Assembly: GCF_036174265.1 (NCBI RefSeq)
Contig: NZ_CP108055.1
Location: 6,882,001 to 6,946,000 of the forward strand
Direction of reading: 5' to 3'
Source of the DNA: Streptomyces sp. NBC_00285
GTDB taxonomy: Bacteria; Actinomycetota; Actinomycetes; Streptomycetales; Streptomycetaceae
Length of the DNA: 64,000 nucleotides
Each line of letters opens with the position of its first letter. Position 1 is the stretch's first letter. This document shows, one piece after another, positions 51,098 to 60,494 of this stretch. The notes beneath the pieces are model-generated. The model was not told the origin of the DNA. It made no database searches and saw nothing but the letters and a program-made list of their open reading frames with translations. Position numbers and translations under genes: made by a program.

Positions 51098-51871
51098 GTG
51101 AACCTGCGCGACAAGCTGCGCGGCCTGCTCGTCAGGCTCTACGCACGCCGGGTGGAGGGCCACCTGGACCACGCTCAGGTGCCCAAGCACATCGGCGTCA
51201 TCGTGGACGGCAGCCGTCGCTGGGCGAAGGCCGCCGGTTCCACCCCCGTCGACGGCCACCGCGCCGGTGCCGAGAAGATCGAGGAGTTCCTCGGCTGGTG
51301 CACCGAGACGGACGTCGAGGTCGTCACCCTCTGGCTGCTGTCGACGGACAACTTCAACCGGCCGCCGGAGGAGCTCGGCCCCCTCCTCGGCATCATCGAG
51401 GACGTCGTGCGTACCCTCGCCGCCGACGGCCGCTGGCGGGTCCACCATGTCGGCACCCCCGACCTGCTGCCCTCCCCGATGCAGACGGCGCTGAAAGAGG
51501 CCGAGGAGGCCACCGCCCACGTCGGCGGAATACTCGTCAACGTCGCCATCGGCTACGGCGGCCGCCAGGAGATCGCGGACGCCGTACGGTCGATGCTGCT
51601 GGACGCGCGCGACAAGGGCACCTCGATGGACGAGCTCGCCGAGGCCGTCGACACCGACATGATCGGCCGCCATCTCTACACAGGCGACCAGCCCGACCCC
51701 GACCTGGTGATCCGTACCAGCGGCGAACAGCGGCTGTCCGGATTCATGCTGTGGCAGACCGCCCACTCGGAGTACTACTTCTGCGACGTCTTCTGGCCGG
51801 CCTTCCGCAAGGTCGACTTCCTGCGCGCACTGCGCGACTACGCGGCCCGACACCGCCGCTACGGCGGCTGA
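51098..51871 (+). CDS. Cis-prenyltransferase (isoprenyl diphosphate synthase, UppS family)
   Basis: The protein has 257 residues from the GTG at 51098, with AAGGGG upstream. Motifs include HIGVIVDGSRRWAKAAG with catalytic Asp37, GHRAGAEKIEEFLGWC, TLWLLSTDNFNRPPEEL, VNVAIGYGGRQEI, DLVIRTSGEQRLSGFMLWQTAHSEYYFCDVFWPAF. It condenses isopentenyl diphosphate in cis to give farnesyl- or longer polyprenyl diphosphates. The R-R variant of the usual DGNGRWA and the length resemble the short-chain type. It may therefore not be the only UppS in the genome. It is cytoplasmic or membrane-peripheral. Confidence 0.92.
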   Translation: MNLRDKLRGLLVRLYARRVEGHLDHAQVPKHIGVIVDGSRRWAKAAGSTPVDGHRAGAEKIEEFLGWCTETDVEVVTLWLLSTDNFNRPPEELGPLLGIIEDVVRTLAADGRWRVHHVGTPDLLPSPMQTALKEAEEATAHVGGILVNVAIGYGGRQEIADAVRSMLLDARDKGTSMDELAEAVDTDMIGRHLYTGDQPDPDLVIRTSGEQRLSGFMLWQTAHSEYYFCDVFWPAFRKVDFLRALRDYAARHRRYGG

Positions 51872-52204
51872 CGAGGACGCTCCACCGGAGAGCGGGCGCG
51901 GGCGACTACCCCTTTTGGGGCGCAAGTAACAAGGAGTTCACCAGGGCGCCGTCATACCCGATGGCATGGCAGCGCATGTTCGAGGGCATAAGCCAAGCAG
52001 GTCGACGCCCGAACCACGGGTGTCGGATCTCAGCGGACGGCACGGGGCCGTCCGCCCGGGAGGCCCTTTGCACCAGCTCGACTGTGCGGTGACAGCACGG
52101 AAGAAGCAGTGGAGGGCCGGTTTTCGGCCCGTGCATCGTGGCCGTGGACCGGTCCAGCTCCACTCCGTCGCTCCCCGACCTCATCCGAGGGGGTACGTCC
52201 TTCC
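51872..52204. other. Intergenic region with two small hairpins
   Basis: Between the prenyltransferase and PhoH genes lie about 330 bases without a convincing gene. GCGGACGGC (52033-52041) pairs with GCCGTCCGC (52047-52055). GGGCCG (52114-52119) pairs with CGGCCC (52125-52130) around GTTTT. One may end the upstream transcript; the second lies in the probable leader of the PhoH gene. Confidence 0.45.
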
Positions 52205-53530
52205 GTGGTGACCAGCACAAAGCGCCGCATGCCTGACAGGCGCACCTATGTTCTCGACACCAGCGTCCTGCTGGCCGATCCGAACGCCCTGAACCGCTTC
52301 GACGAGCACGAAGTGGTGCTCCCGATCGTCGTGGTCACTGAGCTGGAGGCCAAACGGCACCATCCCGAACTCGGCTACTTCGCCCGGCAGGCCCTGCGTC
52401 TGCTCGACGAGTTCCGGGTCCGGTTCGGTCGCCTCGACGCCCCCATCCCGATCGGGGAACTCGGCGGGACCGTCCGTGTCGAGCTCAATCACTCGGACCC
52501 CAGCGTGCTGCCCAGCGGCTACCGCCTGGGGGACAACGACTCCCGCATCCTCGCGGTGGCCCGCAACCTGCAGGCCGAGGGCTTCGACGTGACCGTCGTG
52601 TCCAAGGACCTCCCGCTCAGGATCAAGGCGTCCTCGGTCGGTCTCCTCGCCGAGGAGTACCGCGCCGAACTCGCCATCACGGGCTCCTCCGGCTGGACCG
52701 GAATGTCCGAACTGACCCTGCCGGGCGAGCAGGTGGACATCCTCTTCGAGGAAGGCCACGTCTACGTCCCCGAGGCATCCGAGATGCCCGTGCACACCGG
52801 GCTGACCATCCACTCCGAGCGCGGCAAGGCGCTGGGCCGGGTGTCGCCCGACGGCAACATCCGTCTGGTGCGCGGCGACCGGGAGGCGTTCGGCATCAAG
52901 GGCCGCAGCGCGGAGCAGCGCATCGCGCTGGACATCCTCCTCGACCCGGACATCGGGATCGTGTCGATGGGCGGCCGGGCCGGCACCGGAAAGTCGGCGC
53001 TCGCGCTGTGCGCGGGCCTGGAGGCGGTCCTGGAGCGCCGCCAGCACAAGAAGGTGATGGTCTTCCGGCCGCTGTACGCGGTGGGCGGGCAGGAACTCGG
53101 CTATCTGCCGGGCTCCGAGCACGAGAAGATGAGCCCCTGGGCACAGGCGGTCTTCGACACGCTGTCCGCGGTCGCCAGCCGCGAGGTCATCGAGGAGGTC
53201 ACCGCGCGCGGCATGCTCGAGGTGCTGCCGCTCACCCACATCCGCGGCCGCTCGCTCCACGACGCGTTCGTGATCGTGGACGAGGCGCAGTCCCTGGAAC
53301 GGAACGTCCTGCTGACGGTTCTGTCCCGGATCGGCGCGAACTCACGGGTCGTTCTGACCCATGACGTGGCCCAGCGGGACAATCTGCGGGTCGGCCGCTA
53401 CGACGGTGTGGTCGCCGTCGTGGAGAAGCTGAAGGGGCATCCCCTCTTCGCGCACGTCACGCTGACGAGGTCCGAGAGGTCCCAGATCGCGGCCCTTGTG
53501 ACCGAAATGCTCGAAGACGGCCAGATCTAA
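52205..53530 (+). CDS. PIN-PhoH fusion ATPase
   Basis: The 441-residue protein has an N-terminal PIN nuclease domain ([27 protein letters not shown] with the first acidic residue, [25 protein letters not shown]). A PhoH-type ATPase/helicase domain follows, with Walker [13 protein letters not shown], Walker [11 protein letters not shown] and the late [17 protein letters not shown]. Such PhoH2-type proteins couple ATP-driven RNA unwinding to RNA cleavage. GTG 52205 or 52208 is the start, with GAGGGGG upstream. A hairpin terminator follows. Confidence 0.9.
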   Translation: MVTSTKRRMPDRRTYVLDTSVLLADPNALNRFDEHEVVLPIVVVTELEAKRHHPELGYFARQALRLLDEFRVRFGRLDAPIPIGELGGTVRVELNHSDPSVLPSGYRLGDNDSRILAVARNLQAEGFDVTVVSKDLPLRIKASSVGLLAEEYRAELAITGSSGWTGMSELTLPGEQVDILFEEGHVYVPEASEMPVHTGLTIHSERGKALGRVSPDGNIRLVRGDREAFGIKGRSAEQRIALDILLDPDIGIVSMGGRAGTGKSALALCAGLEAVLERRQHKKVMVFRPLYAVGGQELGYLPGSEHEKMSPWAQAVFDTLSAVASREVIEEVTARGMLEVLPLTHIRGRSLHDAFVIVDEAQSLERNVLLTVLSRIGANSRVVLTHDVAQRDNLRVGRYDGVVAVVEKLKGHPLFAHVTLTRSERSQIAALVTEMLEDGQI

Positions 53531-53576
53531 GGCAATCTGCCAGATCTAAGCAAGACTGGGGTATTCAGGGCCAGTT

Positions 53577-53617
53577 GGCGCCGTCCGGAAAGGCGAAGAG
53601 CCTATCCGGACGGCGCC
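53577..53617 (+). terminator. Terminator after the PIN-PhoH gene
   Basis: GGCGCCGTCCGGA (53577-53589) pairs perfectly with TCCGGACGGCGCC (53605-53617), 13 base pairs with a 15-base loop, 47 bases past the stop. Just before it the 11-base CCAGATCTAAG occurs twice at 53520-53550, the first overlapping the stop codon. Confidence 0.75.
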
Positions 53618-53959
53618 TTCGTGTGTCGCCGTTTCTCGAAATCACTGGCGTCAAACGGGATGTGAGCTTTCACACGCAACTCAGAATTGCCACCCGGCGT
53701 CCGGTTACGGCAGAGTCTCATTCCTGTCAGGCCCCGCATACGACACATCTGTACCCCCAGCGGTACGGCACCACAGCAACATCACAGCCAACTCCATAGT
53801 CGACGTCGTATGCCGCCCGAGTACCACGCGGCGCTCCCCGCAAGGGAGTTGCCCACCGGGCCCGCGCCTCCCGTGACCCCGCAGTACGGAGGCCAGTGAG
53901 CAGGGGCACGATTGCGTCCGCCAGGGTCACCGAAGCGGGCGATGCTGGAAGGAAACCGT
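53618..53959. other. Leader region of the transglycosylase gene
   Basis: About 340 bases contain no gene I can support. The region is AT-richer around 53640-53760. It precedes a secreted cell-wall hydrolase, a class that often has c-di-AMP (ydaO) riboswitches in Streptomyces. I looked for the conserved GGGUGAA and AACCCGG-type segments and did not find them. Confidence 0.4.
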
Positions 53960-54643
53960 GTGAGCCCGATTTCGGTCCGGGGATTCGCAGTGGCGTCGGC
54001 CACGGCAGTCACCGCTGTCGGAAGCGTCGTAGGCGTTGCCTCAGGCAGCGTCGCGCAGCCGAACGACGCCGAGGCGACGGCAGCCGACACGACGCTGCTC
54101 GCTGACATTCCCGCGGGCCAGCAGGCTCAGGTGCAGACCGCGTCCCTGACGCAGCAGGCCGACACCCAGGCCATCGCCGCGGACGCGAGCGCCAAGAAGG
54201 TCGCCGAGGAGTCGGCCCGCAAGGCCGCTGCCAAGAGCGCGATCGAGAAGAAGGAGTCCGCCGAGAAGGCGGCCAAGGAAGCCAAGGAACGCGCCGAGGC
54301 CAAGAAGGCGGCCAGCAGGGACGCGTCCAGCTTCCCGGTGCAGAGCTCCTACACCACCGCGCAGATCCAGGCGATGGCTTCCTCGATGGTGCCGAGCGGC
54401 CAGTTCCAGTGCTTCAGCAACATCGTGGACCACGAGTCCAGCTGGAGCTACACGGCCGTCAACGCCTCCTCCGGTGCCTACGGTCTCTTCCAGGCCCTGC
54501 CGGGCTCCAAGATGTCGTCGGTCGGCTCGGACTGGCGGACCAACCCGGCCACCCAGATCAAGTGGGGCCTCAACTACATGGACAGCCGCTACGGCAGCCC
54601 GTGTGAGGCATGGTCGTTCTGGCAGGCCAACCACTGGTACTGA
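53960..54643 (+). CDS. Secreted lytic transglycosylase (SLT-type)
   Basis: The protein has 227 residues from the GTG at 53960, which has GGAAGGA upstream; the ATG at 53942 is the alternative. It starts with a signal peptide (FAVASATAVTAVGSVVGVASGSVAQ). A long Ala/Lys/Glu-rich coiled-coil follows (residues about 75-120). The small C-terminal lysozyme-like domain contains CFSNIVDHESSWSYTAVNASSGAYGLFQALPG, where Glu159 is the likely catalytic acid, and ends WSFWQANHWY. It should cleave peptidoglycan glycan strands outside the cell during growth or resuscitation. A terminator follows. Confidence 0.88.
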   Translation: MSPISVRGFAVASATAVTAVGSVVGVASGSVAQPNDAEATAADTTLLADIPAGQQAQVQTASLTQQADTQAIAADASAKKVAEESARKAAAKSAIEKKESAEKAAKEAKERAEAKKAASRDASSFPVQSSYTTAQIQAMASSMVPSGQFQCFSNIVDHESSWSYTAVNASSGAYGLFQALPGSKMSSVGSDWRTNPATQIKWGLNYMDSRYGSPCEAWSFWQANHWY

Positions 54644-54667
54644 GCGCGCCCCGCACTCAACCTCGCG

Positions 54668-54700
54668 AAGCCCCTTCCCGTCCTACGGGGAGGGGCTTTT
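54668..54700 (+). terminator. Intrinsic terminator after the transglycosylase gene
   Basis: AAGCCCCTTCCCG pairs with CGGGGAGGGGCTT, 13 positions including one G-T pair, around a five-base loop, and runs into TTTT. It lies 24 bases past the stop. Confidence 0.85.
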
Positions 54701-54768
54701 GCCCTGTACGGTCGGATCCGACGACTCCAGGGGGAGTGGTGGTCACGGACGGGGGAAGAGGACGATTC

Positions 54769-56154
54769 ATGTCGCGAGTGCCAGGGTGGCTCGGCCGGGT
54801 GGGTGCCCGGCTGACCGATGTGGGAGAGCGCTTGGACGAGCGCCGGGCCGAAGTGGCGCGGGAGGAGGCCGAGACCGACGCGGCCCCGCCGCCCCCTGAA
54901 CGCAAGCGGGCGTCCGTGAGCCCCGCCGCCCGTCCGGCCGTCGTACTGGCCCCCCGCCCCGATCCGGCGCAGGCCGTGCCGTGGGGCGTACGGGTCGCCG
55001 CCGAGGCCGGCTGGCGGCTGCTGATCCTCGCGGGCACCGTCTGGGTGCTGATGCGGGTCATCAGCGCCGTCCAACTCGTCGTCTTCGCCTTCGTCATCGC
55101 CCTGCTCATCACCGCGATGCTCCAGCCGACGGTGGCCCGTCTCATGCGCCACGGCGTCCCGCGCGGCCCGGCCACCGCGCTCACCGCGATCCTCGGGTTC
55201 GTCGTCATCGGTCTCATGGGCTGGTTCGTGACCTGGCAGGTCATGGAGAACATCGACAACCTCTCCGACCAGATCCAGAGCGGTATCGACGATCTGCGCA
55301 ACTGGCTGCTGAAGAGCCCCTTCCACGTCACCGACAAGCAGATCAACCAGATCGCCAAGAACCTGCGCGAAGCGGTCGGCGCCAACACCGACCAGATCAC
55401 CTCCGCGGGCCTGGAAGGCGTCCAGGTCGTGGTCGAGGGACTGACGGGCATCCTGCTGACGTTCTTCTCCACCCTCTTCCTCCTGTACGACGGCCGGCGG
55501 ATCTGGGAGTGGACGCTGAAGCTGGTCCCGGCCGCGGCCCGGCCGGCTGTCGCGGGCGCCGGCCCTCGCGCCTGGCACACCCTCACCGCCTACGTCCGCG
55601 GCACGGTCCTCGTGGCCCTCATCGACGCCGTCTTCATCGGTGTCGGCATCTACTTCCTCAACGTCCCCATGGCCGTCCCGCTGGCCGTCTTCATCTTCCT
55701 GTTCTCCTTCATCCCGCTCGTGGGCGCGGTCGCCTCCGGCGCGCTGGCGGTGGTCGTCGCGCTGGTCACCCAGGGCGTGTTCACGGCGCTCATGACGCTC
55801 GCGGTGGTCCTCGCGGTCCAGCAGATCGAGGGCCACATCCTGCAGCCGTTCATCCTCGGCCGTGCGGTGCGCGTCCACCCGCTCGCGGTGGTGCTGACGG
55901 TCGCGACGGGCGGCATGGTGGCCGGTATCGGCGGCGCGGTGGTGGCCGTACCGCTGGTGGCGGTGACGAACACCGTGGTGAGCTATTTGAAGGCGTACTC
56001 GGAGGAACAGACGAGTGCGGAGGCCGATCCGGCCGTCGAGGACACGGCTGTCGGCACCGAAGCCGACGACGTGCCCAGCGATGCACCCCCGGGCGGTGAC
56101 GCACCCCCCGGTGCCCCCGACGAGAGCGCCGAGGACCCCGCCCGGCGGGACTGA
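54769..56154 (+). CDS. AI-2E family (PerM-like) permease
   Basis: The protein has 461 residues from the ATG at 54769, with GAAGAGGAC upstream. An N-terminal charged tail of about 75 residues leads to seven or eight hydrophobic helices. Family features include VFAFVIALLITAMLQPTVARLMRHGVPRGPATALTA, FIPLVGAVASGALAVVVAL, QQIEGHILQPFILGRAVRVHPLAVVL and a glycine-rich last helix pair. The C-terminal 45 residues are acidic and disordered. Members have been proposed as autoinducer-2 exporters or ion transporters; the substrate here is unknown. Confidence 0.88.
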   Translation: MSRVPGWLGRVGARLTDVGERLDERRAEVAREEAETDAAPPPPERKRASVSPAARPAVVLAPRPDPAQAVPWGVRVAAEAGWRLLILAGTVWVLMRVISAVQLVVFAFVIALLITAMLQPTVARLMRHGVPRGPATALTAILGFVVIGLMGWFVTWQVMENIDNLSDQIQSGIDDLRNWLLKSPFHVTDKQINQIAKNLREAVGANTDQITSAGLEGVQVVVEGLTGILLTFFSTLFLLYDGRRIWEWTLKLVPAAARPAVAGAGPRAWHTLTAYVRGTVLVALIDAVFIGVGIYFLNVPMAVPLAVFIFLFSFIPLVGAVASGALAVVVALVTQGVFTALMTLAVVLAVQQIEGHILQPFILGRAVRVHPLAVVLTVATGGMVAGIGGAVVAVPLVAVTNTVVSYLKAYSEEQTSAEADPAVEDTAVGTEADDVPSDAPPGGDAPPGAPDESAEDPARRD

Positions 56155-56400
56155 GCGCCGTGCCGCCGGGCTCCTGCGGTGGGTGGCGACGGTCGCGGAA
56201 CCCGGTGTCCGGACGGGAAATCCGGTGATTATATTCGGTCAAATGAGCGCCGAAGCAAGTGTTTTGAACAGCCCGTGAACTCAACTTCCGTCAACTAGCG
56301 GCAGGTAGGAAACCAGCACCCGGAATATGCGCCCGGACTGATACACATTCCTTCCTCAGCGCTACGCGTCAGGCGTATGTGCGAGGCGGCGGGGGGTGTG

Positions 56401-57231
56401 ATGTCGGGCCACGAACACCTGGCACTGGCCCTGGCCGCGTGCGGCCGGGACAGCTTCACCGGGGAGCTGCGGATCACCGGCTCACCCGGCGGCACCTTCC
56501 ACTTCGGGGACGGCCGGGTCGTCGCCGTGGAGTCGCCCGGAGCCCCCGGGCCCGAGGCACTGCTGCTGCGTTCCGGACGGGTCAGCGGCGAGCAGTGGGC
56601 CGAGTTGGTGCGGGAGTCCGGCGGCTCGCGCTGGCCGGCGACCGCGCTCATCGCGCACGGCTACGCGGGGGCCGCGCAGCTGCGGGTGGTGTGCGCACTG
56701 GCCCTGCACGACGCCGCCTTCGCGATGGTCGCGGGGCGGGTGGAGAAATGCGAACGCGTCGTCACCGCCGAGCCGTTCGCGCAGGTCCCGGTGGGTGAGA
56801 TGCCCCTGCGGCTGCTCCAGGACGCGACCCGCAGACTCATCGCCCTGGCCGCGCTGCCGCACCCGGTGCATCCCGACCGGGAACGGCCCGTGCCCGCCCC
56901 CGCACTCGAAGGCACGGCCACCGCGACCACCGCACTGCGGCGCGATCTGCTCGACCGGGCCGACGGTCGCCGTACCGCCCGCGATCTCGCCTTCCGGGTC
57001 GGACGCGGCGTCTACACCGTCACCGTCGAGGTCGCCCGGATGCTCGACGAAGGCCTCCTGGTCTGTGTCGAGACGCCCGAACCGATCCCGGTCCGGACGC
57101 TCCCGGACGGCCAGGGACTGCGTCAACGGCAACCGGTGCCCACCGAGCCGGCCAGGCCCGTGGAACGCGCCGATCTGCCACTCCGTAAACCAGGAAGCTT
57201 TTTCCGCCTCCGGAACGGAACACCGAAATGA
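56401..57231 (+). CDS. DUF4388-type protein preceding roadblock genes
   Basis: The protein has 276 residues from the ATG at 56401 (a further ATG at 56377 lacks a ribosome site). SFTGELRITGSPGGTFHFGDGRVVAVESPGAPGPEALLLRSGRVS is the DUF4388 pattern found in bacterial signalling proteins linked to small GTPases. A C-terminal winged-helix-like part (RDLLDRADGRRTARDLAFRVGRGVYTVTVEVARMLDEGLLVCVE) follows. It is cytoplasmic. Two roadblock/LC7 genes follow on the same strand, so the three probably act together, perhaps in a conservon-like polarity or GTPase system, although no GTPase gene is present here. Confidence 0.75.
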   Translation: MSGHEHLALALAACGRDSFTGELRITGSPGGTFHFGDGRVVAVESPGAPGPEALLLRSGRVSGEQWAELVRESGGSRWPATALIAHGYAGAAQLRVVCALALHDAAFAMVAGRVEKCERVVTAEPFAQVPVGEMPLRLLQDATRRLIALAALPHPVHPDRERPVPAPALEGTATATTALRRDLLDRADGRRTARDLAFRVGRGVYTVTVEVARMLDEGLLVCVETPEPIPVRTLPDGQGLRQRQPVPTEPARPVERADLPLRKPGSFFRLRNGTPK

Positions 57232-57273
57232 AGCAGCCGATCAGATGTGAACAGAATTAGGGGAGTTGAGTAT

Positions 57274-57672
57274 ATGGATCACAAAGCCCTGGCGCGCGAA
57301 ATGCGCGGTCTGCGTGAACAGGTCACCGGTATCACGGACACCGCGGTCGCCGCCGCGGACGGGCTGCTCATAGCCGCCGACACCGCCGACTCGATCGACC
57401 CGGAGGGTCTCGCCGCGCTCGCCGCGGCCGGCCTCGGCCTGGCCCGGCGCACCTCCGAGGCGACCAGCCGCGGCATGCTGCGCAGGACGGTGACGTACGG
57501 CAGCCACGGCTGCGCCGCCTTCTACGCCGTCGGCGACACCGCCCTGATGGTCGTACTCGGCGACGAGGGCATGGACGTGGAGCACCTGCACCGAGCGACT
57601 CAACCGACCCTGAACCGGATCGGTTCGATCCTCACCGGCAAAGCGACCGAGAAAGCATCAGAAGGAGTCTGA
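57274..57672 (+). CDS. Roadblock/LC7 domain protein 1
   Basis: The protein has 132 residues from the ATG at 57274, with AGGGGAG nine bases upstream. MRGLREQVTGITDTAVAAADGLLIAADTADSIDPEGLAALAAAGLGLARRTSEATSRGMLRRTVTYGSHGCAAFYAVGDTALMVVLGDEGMDVEHL is the roadblock fold (two helices with a five-stranded sheet). Such proteins regulate Ras-like GTPases (MglB, CvnB). It lies between the DUF4388 gene and a second roadblock-like gene. Confidence 0.85.
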   Translation: MDHKALAREMRGLREQVTGITDTAVAAADGLLIAADTADSIDPEGLAALAAAGLGLARRTSEATSRGMLRRTVTYGSHGCAAFYAVGDTALMVVLGDEGMDVEHLHRATQPTLNRIGSILTGKATEKASEGV

Positions 57673-57676
57673 AGGG

Positions 57677-58105
57677 ATGGCGACGAAGCGCATGGCCACA
57701 GGTTTCTCCGACCAGGTGATGGGCCTGGTCAAGTCCCTTCGTACCGAAGCCCCCGACTGCGTCGCCTCCGGCGTGGTCGACATGTCCACGGGCATGCTGC
57801 TGTCGTACGAGACCGTCGAGAACCACCCGCCGGAGGTCCTGGACCTCCTGGCGGGCGCGACTCTCGACCTGTTCCAGGGCCGTACGGTCGTGATGATCGA
57901 GGACGTCTTCAAGGAGCGTCGCGGGGTGGCCAGTGACAACCACTTCTTCCAGGAGGTCCTGGTCAACAGCGAGAACCTCACGCACCTGTTCGTGCGGCTG
58001 AACGAACAGCAGGACGTCGTGGCCGTCGTCGTCTGCCGCAAGTCGGTCAACGTCGGCATGCTGTTCGCCCAGGTCCGGCGGGTGGTGCGGGAGTACAGCC
58101 TCTGA
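57677..58105 (+). CDS. Roadblock/LC7-like protein 2
   Basis: The 142-residue protein starts four bases after the previous stop. VMGLVKSLRTEAPDCVASGVVDMSTGMLLSYETVENHPPEVLDLLAGATLDLFQGRTVVMIEDVFKERRG, then NLTHLFVRLNEQQDVVAVVVCRKSVNVGMLFAQVRRVV, has the sheet-helix pattern of roadblock proteins in a longer, diverged form. It probably forms a heterodimer with the preceding protein. A bidirectional hairpin separates it from the convergent ABC operon. Confidence 0.8.
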   Translation: MATKRMATGFSDQVMGLVKSLRTEAPDCVASGVVDMSTGMLLSYETVENHPPEVLDLLAGATLDLFQGRTVVMIEDVFKERRGVASDNHFFQEVLVNSENLTHLFVRLNEQQDVVAVVVCRKSVNVGMLFAQVRRVVREYSL

Positions 58106-58107
58106 AC

Positions 58108-58149
58108 GGACGGCCGGCTGCGGGCGGTTACTCCGTCCGCAGCCCGTCC
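58108..58149. terminator. Shared terminator between convergent genes
   Basis: GGCTGCGG (58116-58123) pairs with CCGCAGCC (58137-58144). GGACG and CGTCC extend the stem outward after a three-base bulge, and inner GCGG/CCG can also pair. The stem covers the last bases of the permease gene on the other strand, so it could terminate transcription from both sides. Confidence 0.6.
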
Positions 58150-60494
58150 GGCCGCATCAGCCTGAGCAGCGGCGGCAGGCTCAGCAGCGTCACCACGACG
58201 ACCACCGCCGCGCCCACGCCGGTCATCGACAGCACGCTCGGCCAGTCCACGCGCACCCCGGTGTTCGTCATCCGCAGCAGGACCACGCCCAGCGTCAGCC
58301 CCACCACCATGGCCAGCAGCAGACCGAGCACGATCGGGATCGCTGTCTGCCACAGCACCGACAGGCTCAGGGTGCGCCGCCTGGTGCCGAAGGCGACCAG
58401 CGCCGACAGCAGCTTCTTGCGCTCGCGCAGCTGCTCCAGCTGGGAGACCAGCAGGCTCGCCCCGATCAGCGCGAGGACACAGGTGGCGCCCACGAACAGG
58501 CCGGTGCGGATGGAATCGTAGCGGTCGTTGCTCTTGATGGACGCCCAGGTCATCGGCTCTTCGAGCGGGTCGATCCGGGCCGCCGTGTTGCGTACGTACT
58601 CGTAGGCGTCCGGCACGGACTTGTCCAGGCGCAGATAGATCTGGCCGCGCACACCCGCCGCGGCCTTCGCGGGGAAGGCGGCCGGGGTGATCAGGAGACC
58701 GCCGCGCCGGTAGCCGGTCGGGTCCGCGATGGACTCGGCCTGCTTGACGGTCTTCGGCACGGTCCAGGTGACCGGGGTGGGCTTGTCCGGGTCGTCGGAG
58801 GTGTCGAAGTAGAGCGTCTTGCCCGGTTCGGCCGCCACGGTCGACTCGGGGTCGGCGTTCTGCGGGGCGGAGGAGTCGTTGCCCGTGCCCTGTGTGACAT
58901 GGGAGGCGAAGACGTCGCCGTCGTTGCAGGAGGGCAGCTTGGCCACCTCACGCAGGGAGACGCAGTCGGCGACGGTCACCCGGGCGAAGTTCGCGTTGTC
59001 ACCCGGCCCGTCGTTGGCGTACCCCTCGTCGAAGGCGTACACCTGCGCCACGCCCCGGGTCGCGGAGAGCTCCTTCACGGTCGCGGCGAGCGTCCTGTCC
59101 TGCGGGACGGAGATCTGCATCTGCGCCCGCGTGACGTCGTAGCCGGTGTCCTCGGTGTAGTCGCCCTCGACGCCCGCGAACAGCATCTGCAGCGCGATCG
59201 CCCCGGCCACCGCCACCGCGATGCCGTTGACCATCCTGGCCGCCGTGCCGCTGTTCAACTGCAGCCTGCGCACGGCCAGTTGCCAGGACAGGCCGCCCGA
59301 GCCGAGCCGGGCCACGACCGCCTCGACGATCCACGGCAGCAGCGCGGTCACCCCGACCAGGAGCAGAACCACTCCGCCGGTGACGAGGTACTGGTTGAAG
59401 TCGCCGCCGTCGCGTCCCTGTCCGACCATCGGGTAGAGCATCCCGAGCCCGGCCAGCGGCAGCAGCAGCCGCCACCACAGCCGGCGCCGCGCGGGCTTGG
59501 CCGTACGCACCACGCCGAGCGGCTCGATCACCACTCCGCGCAGGGCGAGCAGGGTCACCAGAACGGCCGCGGCGGGCACCGCGACAGCGACCAGCAGGGC
59601 AAGAAGGGGCGAGGGGTTGAGGTAACTCGGGAAGACGCTCTCCCCGAACACCTCGACGGAGCCCGCCACTTCACGGGCGATCAGGAAGAACCCGGTGCCC
59701 AGGACCAGTCCCAGCACCGCACCCGCGAGCGCTTCGCCGGCCGCGATCCGACGGGCCGAGCGGCCGTCGGCGCCCACCAGACGCAGGGCGGCGAGCCGTC
59801 GGTCGCGCCGCTCGCCGCCGAAGCGCACGGCGGCGGCGATGAACACGGCGACCGGCATCAGCAGCACGATGAAGACGACCAGGACCAGCAGGACCAGTAC
59901 CGGATCGGTGCGTTCCGTGATCGGGTTCGGGTTCCCGAACCGGTCGATGCGGGTGATCCGCCCGCCGGTGATGCCCTGGGCCGCGAGGCCCTCGGCGCCC
60001 CGGTAGTAGGCGAGTTCGGCGGAGCCGATCAGCCCGCTCTCGCCGATCGTGCCGACGATCTTCTGCGGCAGCCGCTGTCGCAGGAGCGTGCCGCCACCGG
60101 ACTCCAGCAGCTTCTTCAGCGCGGGGGAGACCACCATCTCACCGACCGCCGGGAACTTCTGGACCCCCGGCGGCAGGGGAGCCTTCGGCCCCTCGGGCTC
60201 CAGCTCCCGTCCGCGGATGCTCGTGTCCCGGAAGGTCGTTCCGGTGGCCGCCACCAGCAGCGTGTCGGCCGCCTTCGGGGGGATCTTGTCGCTGTACGTG
60301 ATGTCCGTACGGGCGTCCTCGCGCTGGTGCCGCACCGCCAGTGCGCTCGGCAGCGCGGTGGTCAGCAGCAGCAACGCCACGCCGAGGCCCACGCCGACGG
60401 CGGTCAGCAGTGCCCGGAACCATCCTTCGCGTCCGCCCGCGAAGGCGAACCGAACCCCCATGGCGAGGTCTCGCCACCACTGCCTGAGCGTCAT
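58128..60494 (-). CDS. FtsX-like ABC transporter permease (MacB type)
   Basis: The 788-residue protein has one N-terminal helix and a large extracytoplasmic loop. A four-helix FtsX block follows around LLVLVVFIVLLMPVAVFIAAAVRFGGERRDRRLAALRLVGADGR, then a second extracytoplasmic domain (residues about 420-640). A last FtsX block comes near LRERKKLLSALVAFGTRRRTLSLSVLWQTAIPIVLGLLLAMVVG. It works with the ATPase encoded upstream, overlapping by four bases, probably moving lipids or a peptide by the mechanotransmission cycle known for MacB-type systems. The substrate is unknown. Confidence 0.9.
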   Translation of the reverse strand: MTLRQWWRDLAMGVRFAFAGGREGWFRALLTAVGVGLGVALLLLTTALPSALAVRHQREDARTDITYSDKIPPKAADTLLVAATGTTFRDTSIRGRELEPEGPKAPLPPGVQKFPAVGEMVVSPALKKLLESGGGTLLRQRLPQKIVGTIGESGLIGSAELAYYRGAEGLAAQGITGGRITRIDRFGNPNPITERTDPVLVLLVLVVFIVLLMPVAVFIAAAVRFGGERRDRRLAALRLVGADGRSARRIAAGEALAGAVLGLVLGTGFFLIAREVAGSVEVFGESVFPSYLNPSPLLALLVAVAVPAAAVLVTLLALRGVVIEPLGVVRTAKPARRRLWWRLLLPLAGLGMLYPMVGQGRDGGDFNQYLVTGGVVLLLVGVTALLPWIVEAVVARLGSGGLSWQLAVRRLQLNSGTAARMVNGIAVAVAGAIALQMLFAGVEGDYTEDTGYDVTRAQMQISVPQDRTLAATVKELSATRGVAQVYAFDEGYANDGPGDNANFARVTVADCVSLREVAKLPSCNDGDVFASHVTQGTGNDSSAPQNADPESTVAAEPGKTLYFDTSDDPDKPTPVTWTVPKTVKQAESIADPTGYRRGGLLITPAAFPAKAAAGVRGQIYLRLDKSVPDAYEYVRNTAARIDPLEEPMTWASIKSNDRYDSIRTGLFVGATCVLALIGASLLVSQLEQLRERKKLLSALVAFGTRRRTLSLSVLWQTAIPIVLGLLLAMVVGLTLGVVLLRMTNTGVRVDWPSVLSMTGVGAAVVVVVTLLSLPPLLRLMRPDGLRTE

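Noticed and set aside
53618..53959. A c-di-AMP (ydaO) riboswitch before the transglycosylase gene
   Set aside because: Cell-wall hydrolase genes often carry one in Streptomyces, but the conserved paired segments of the motif are not visible here.
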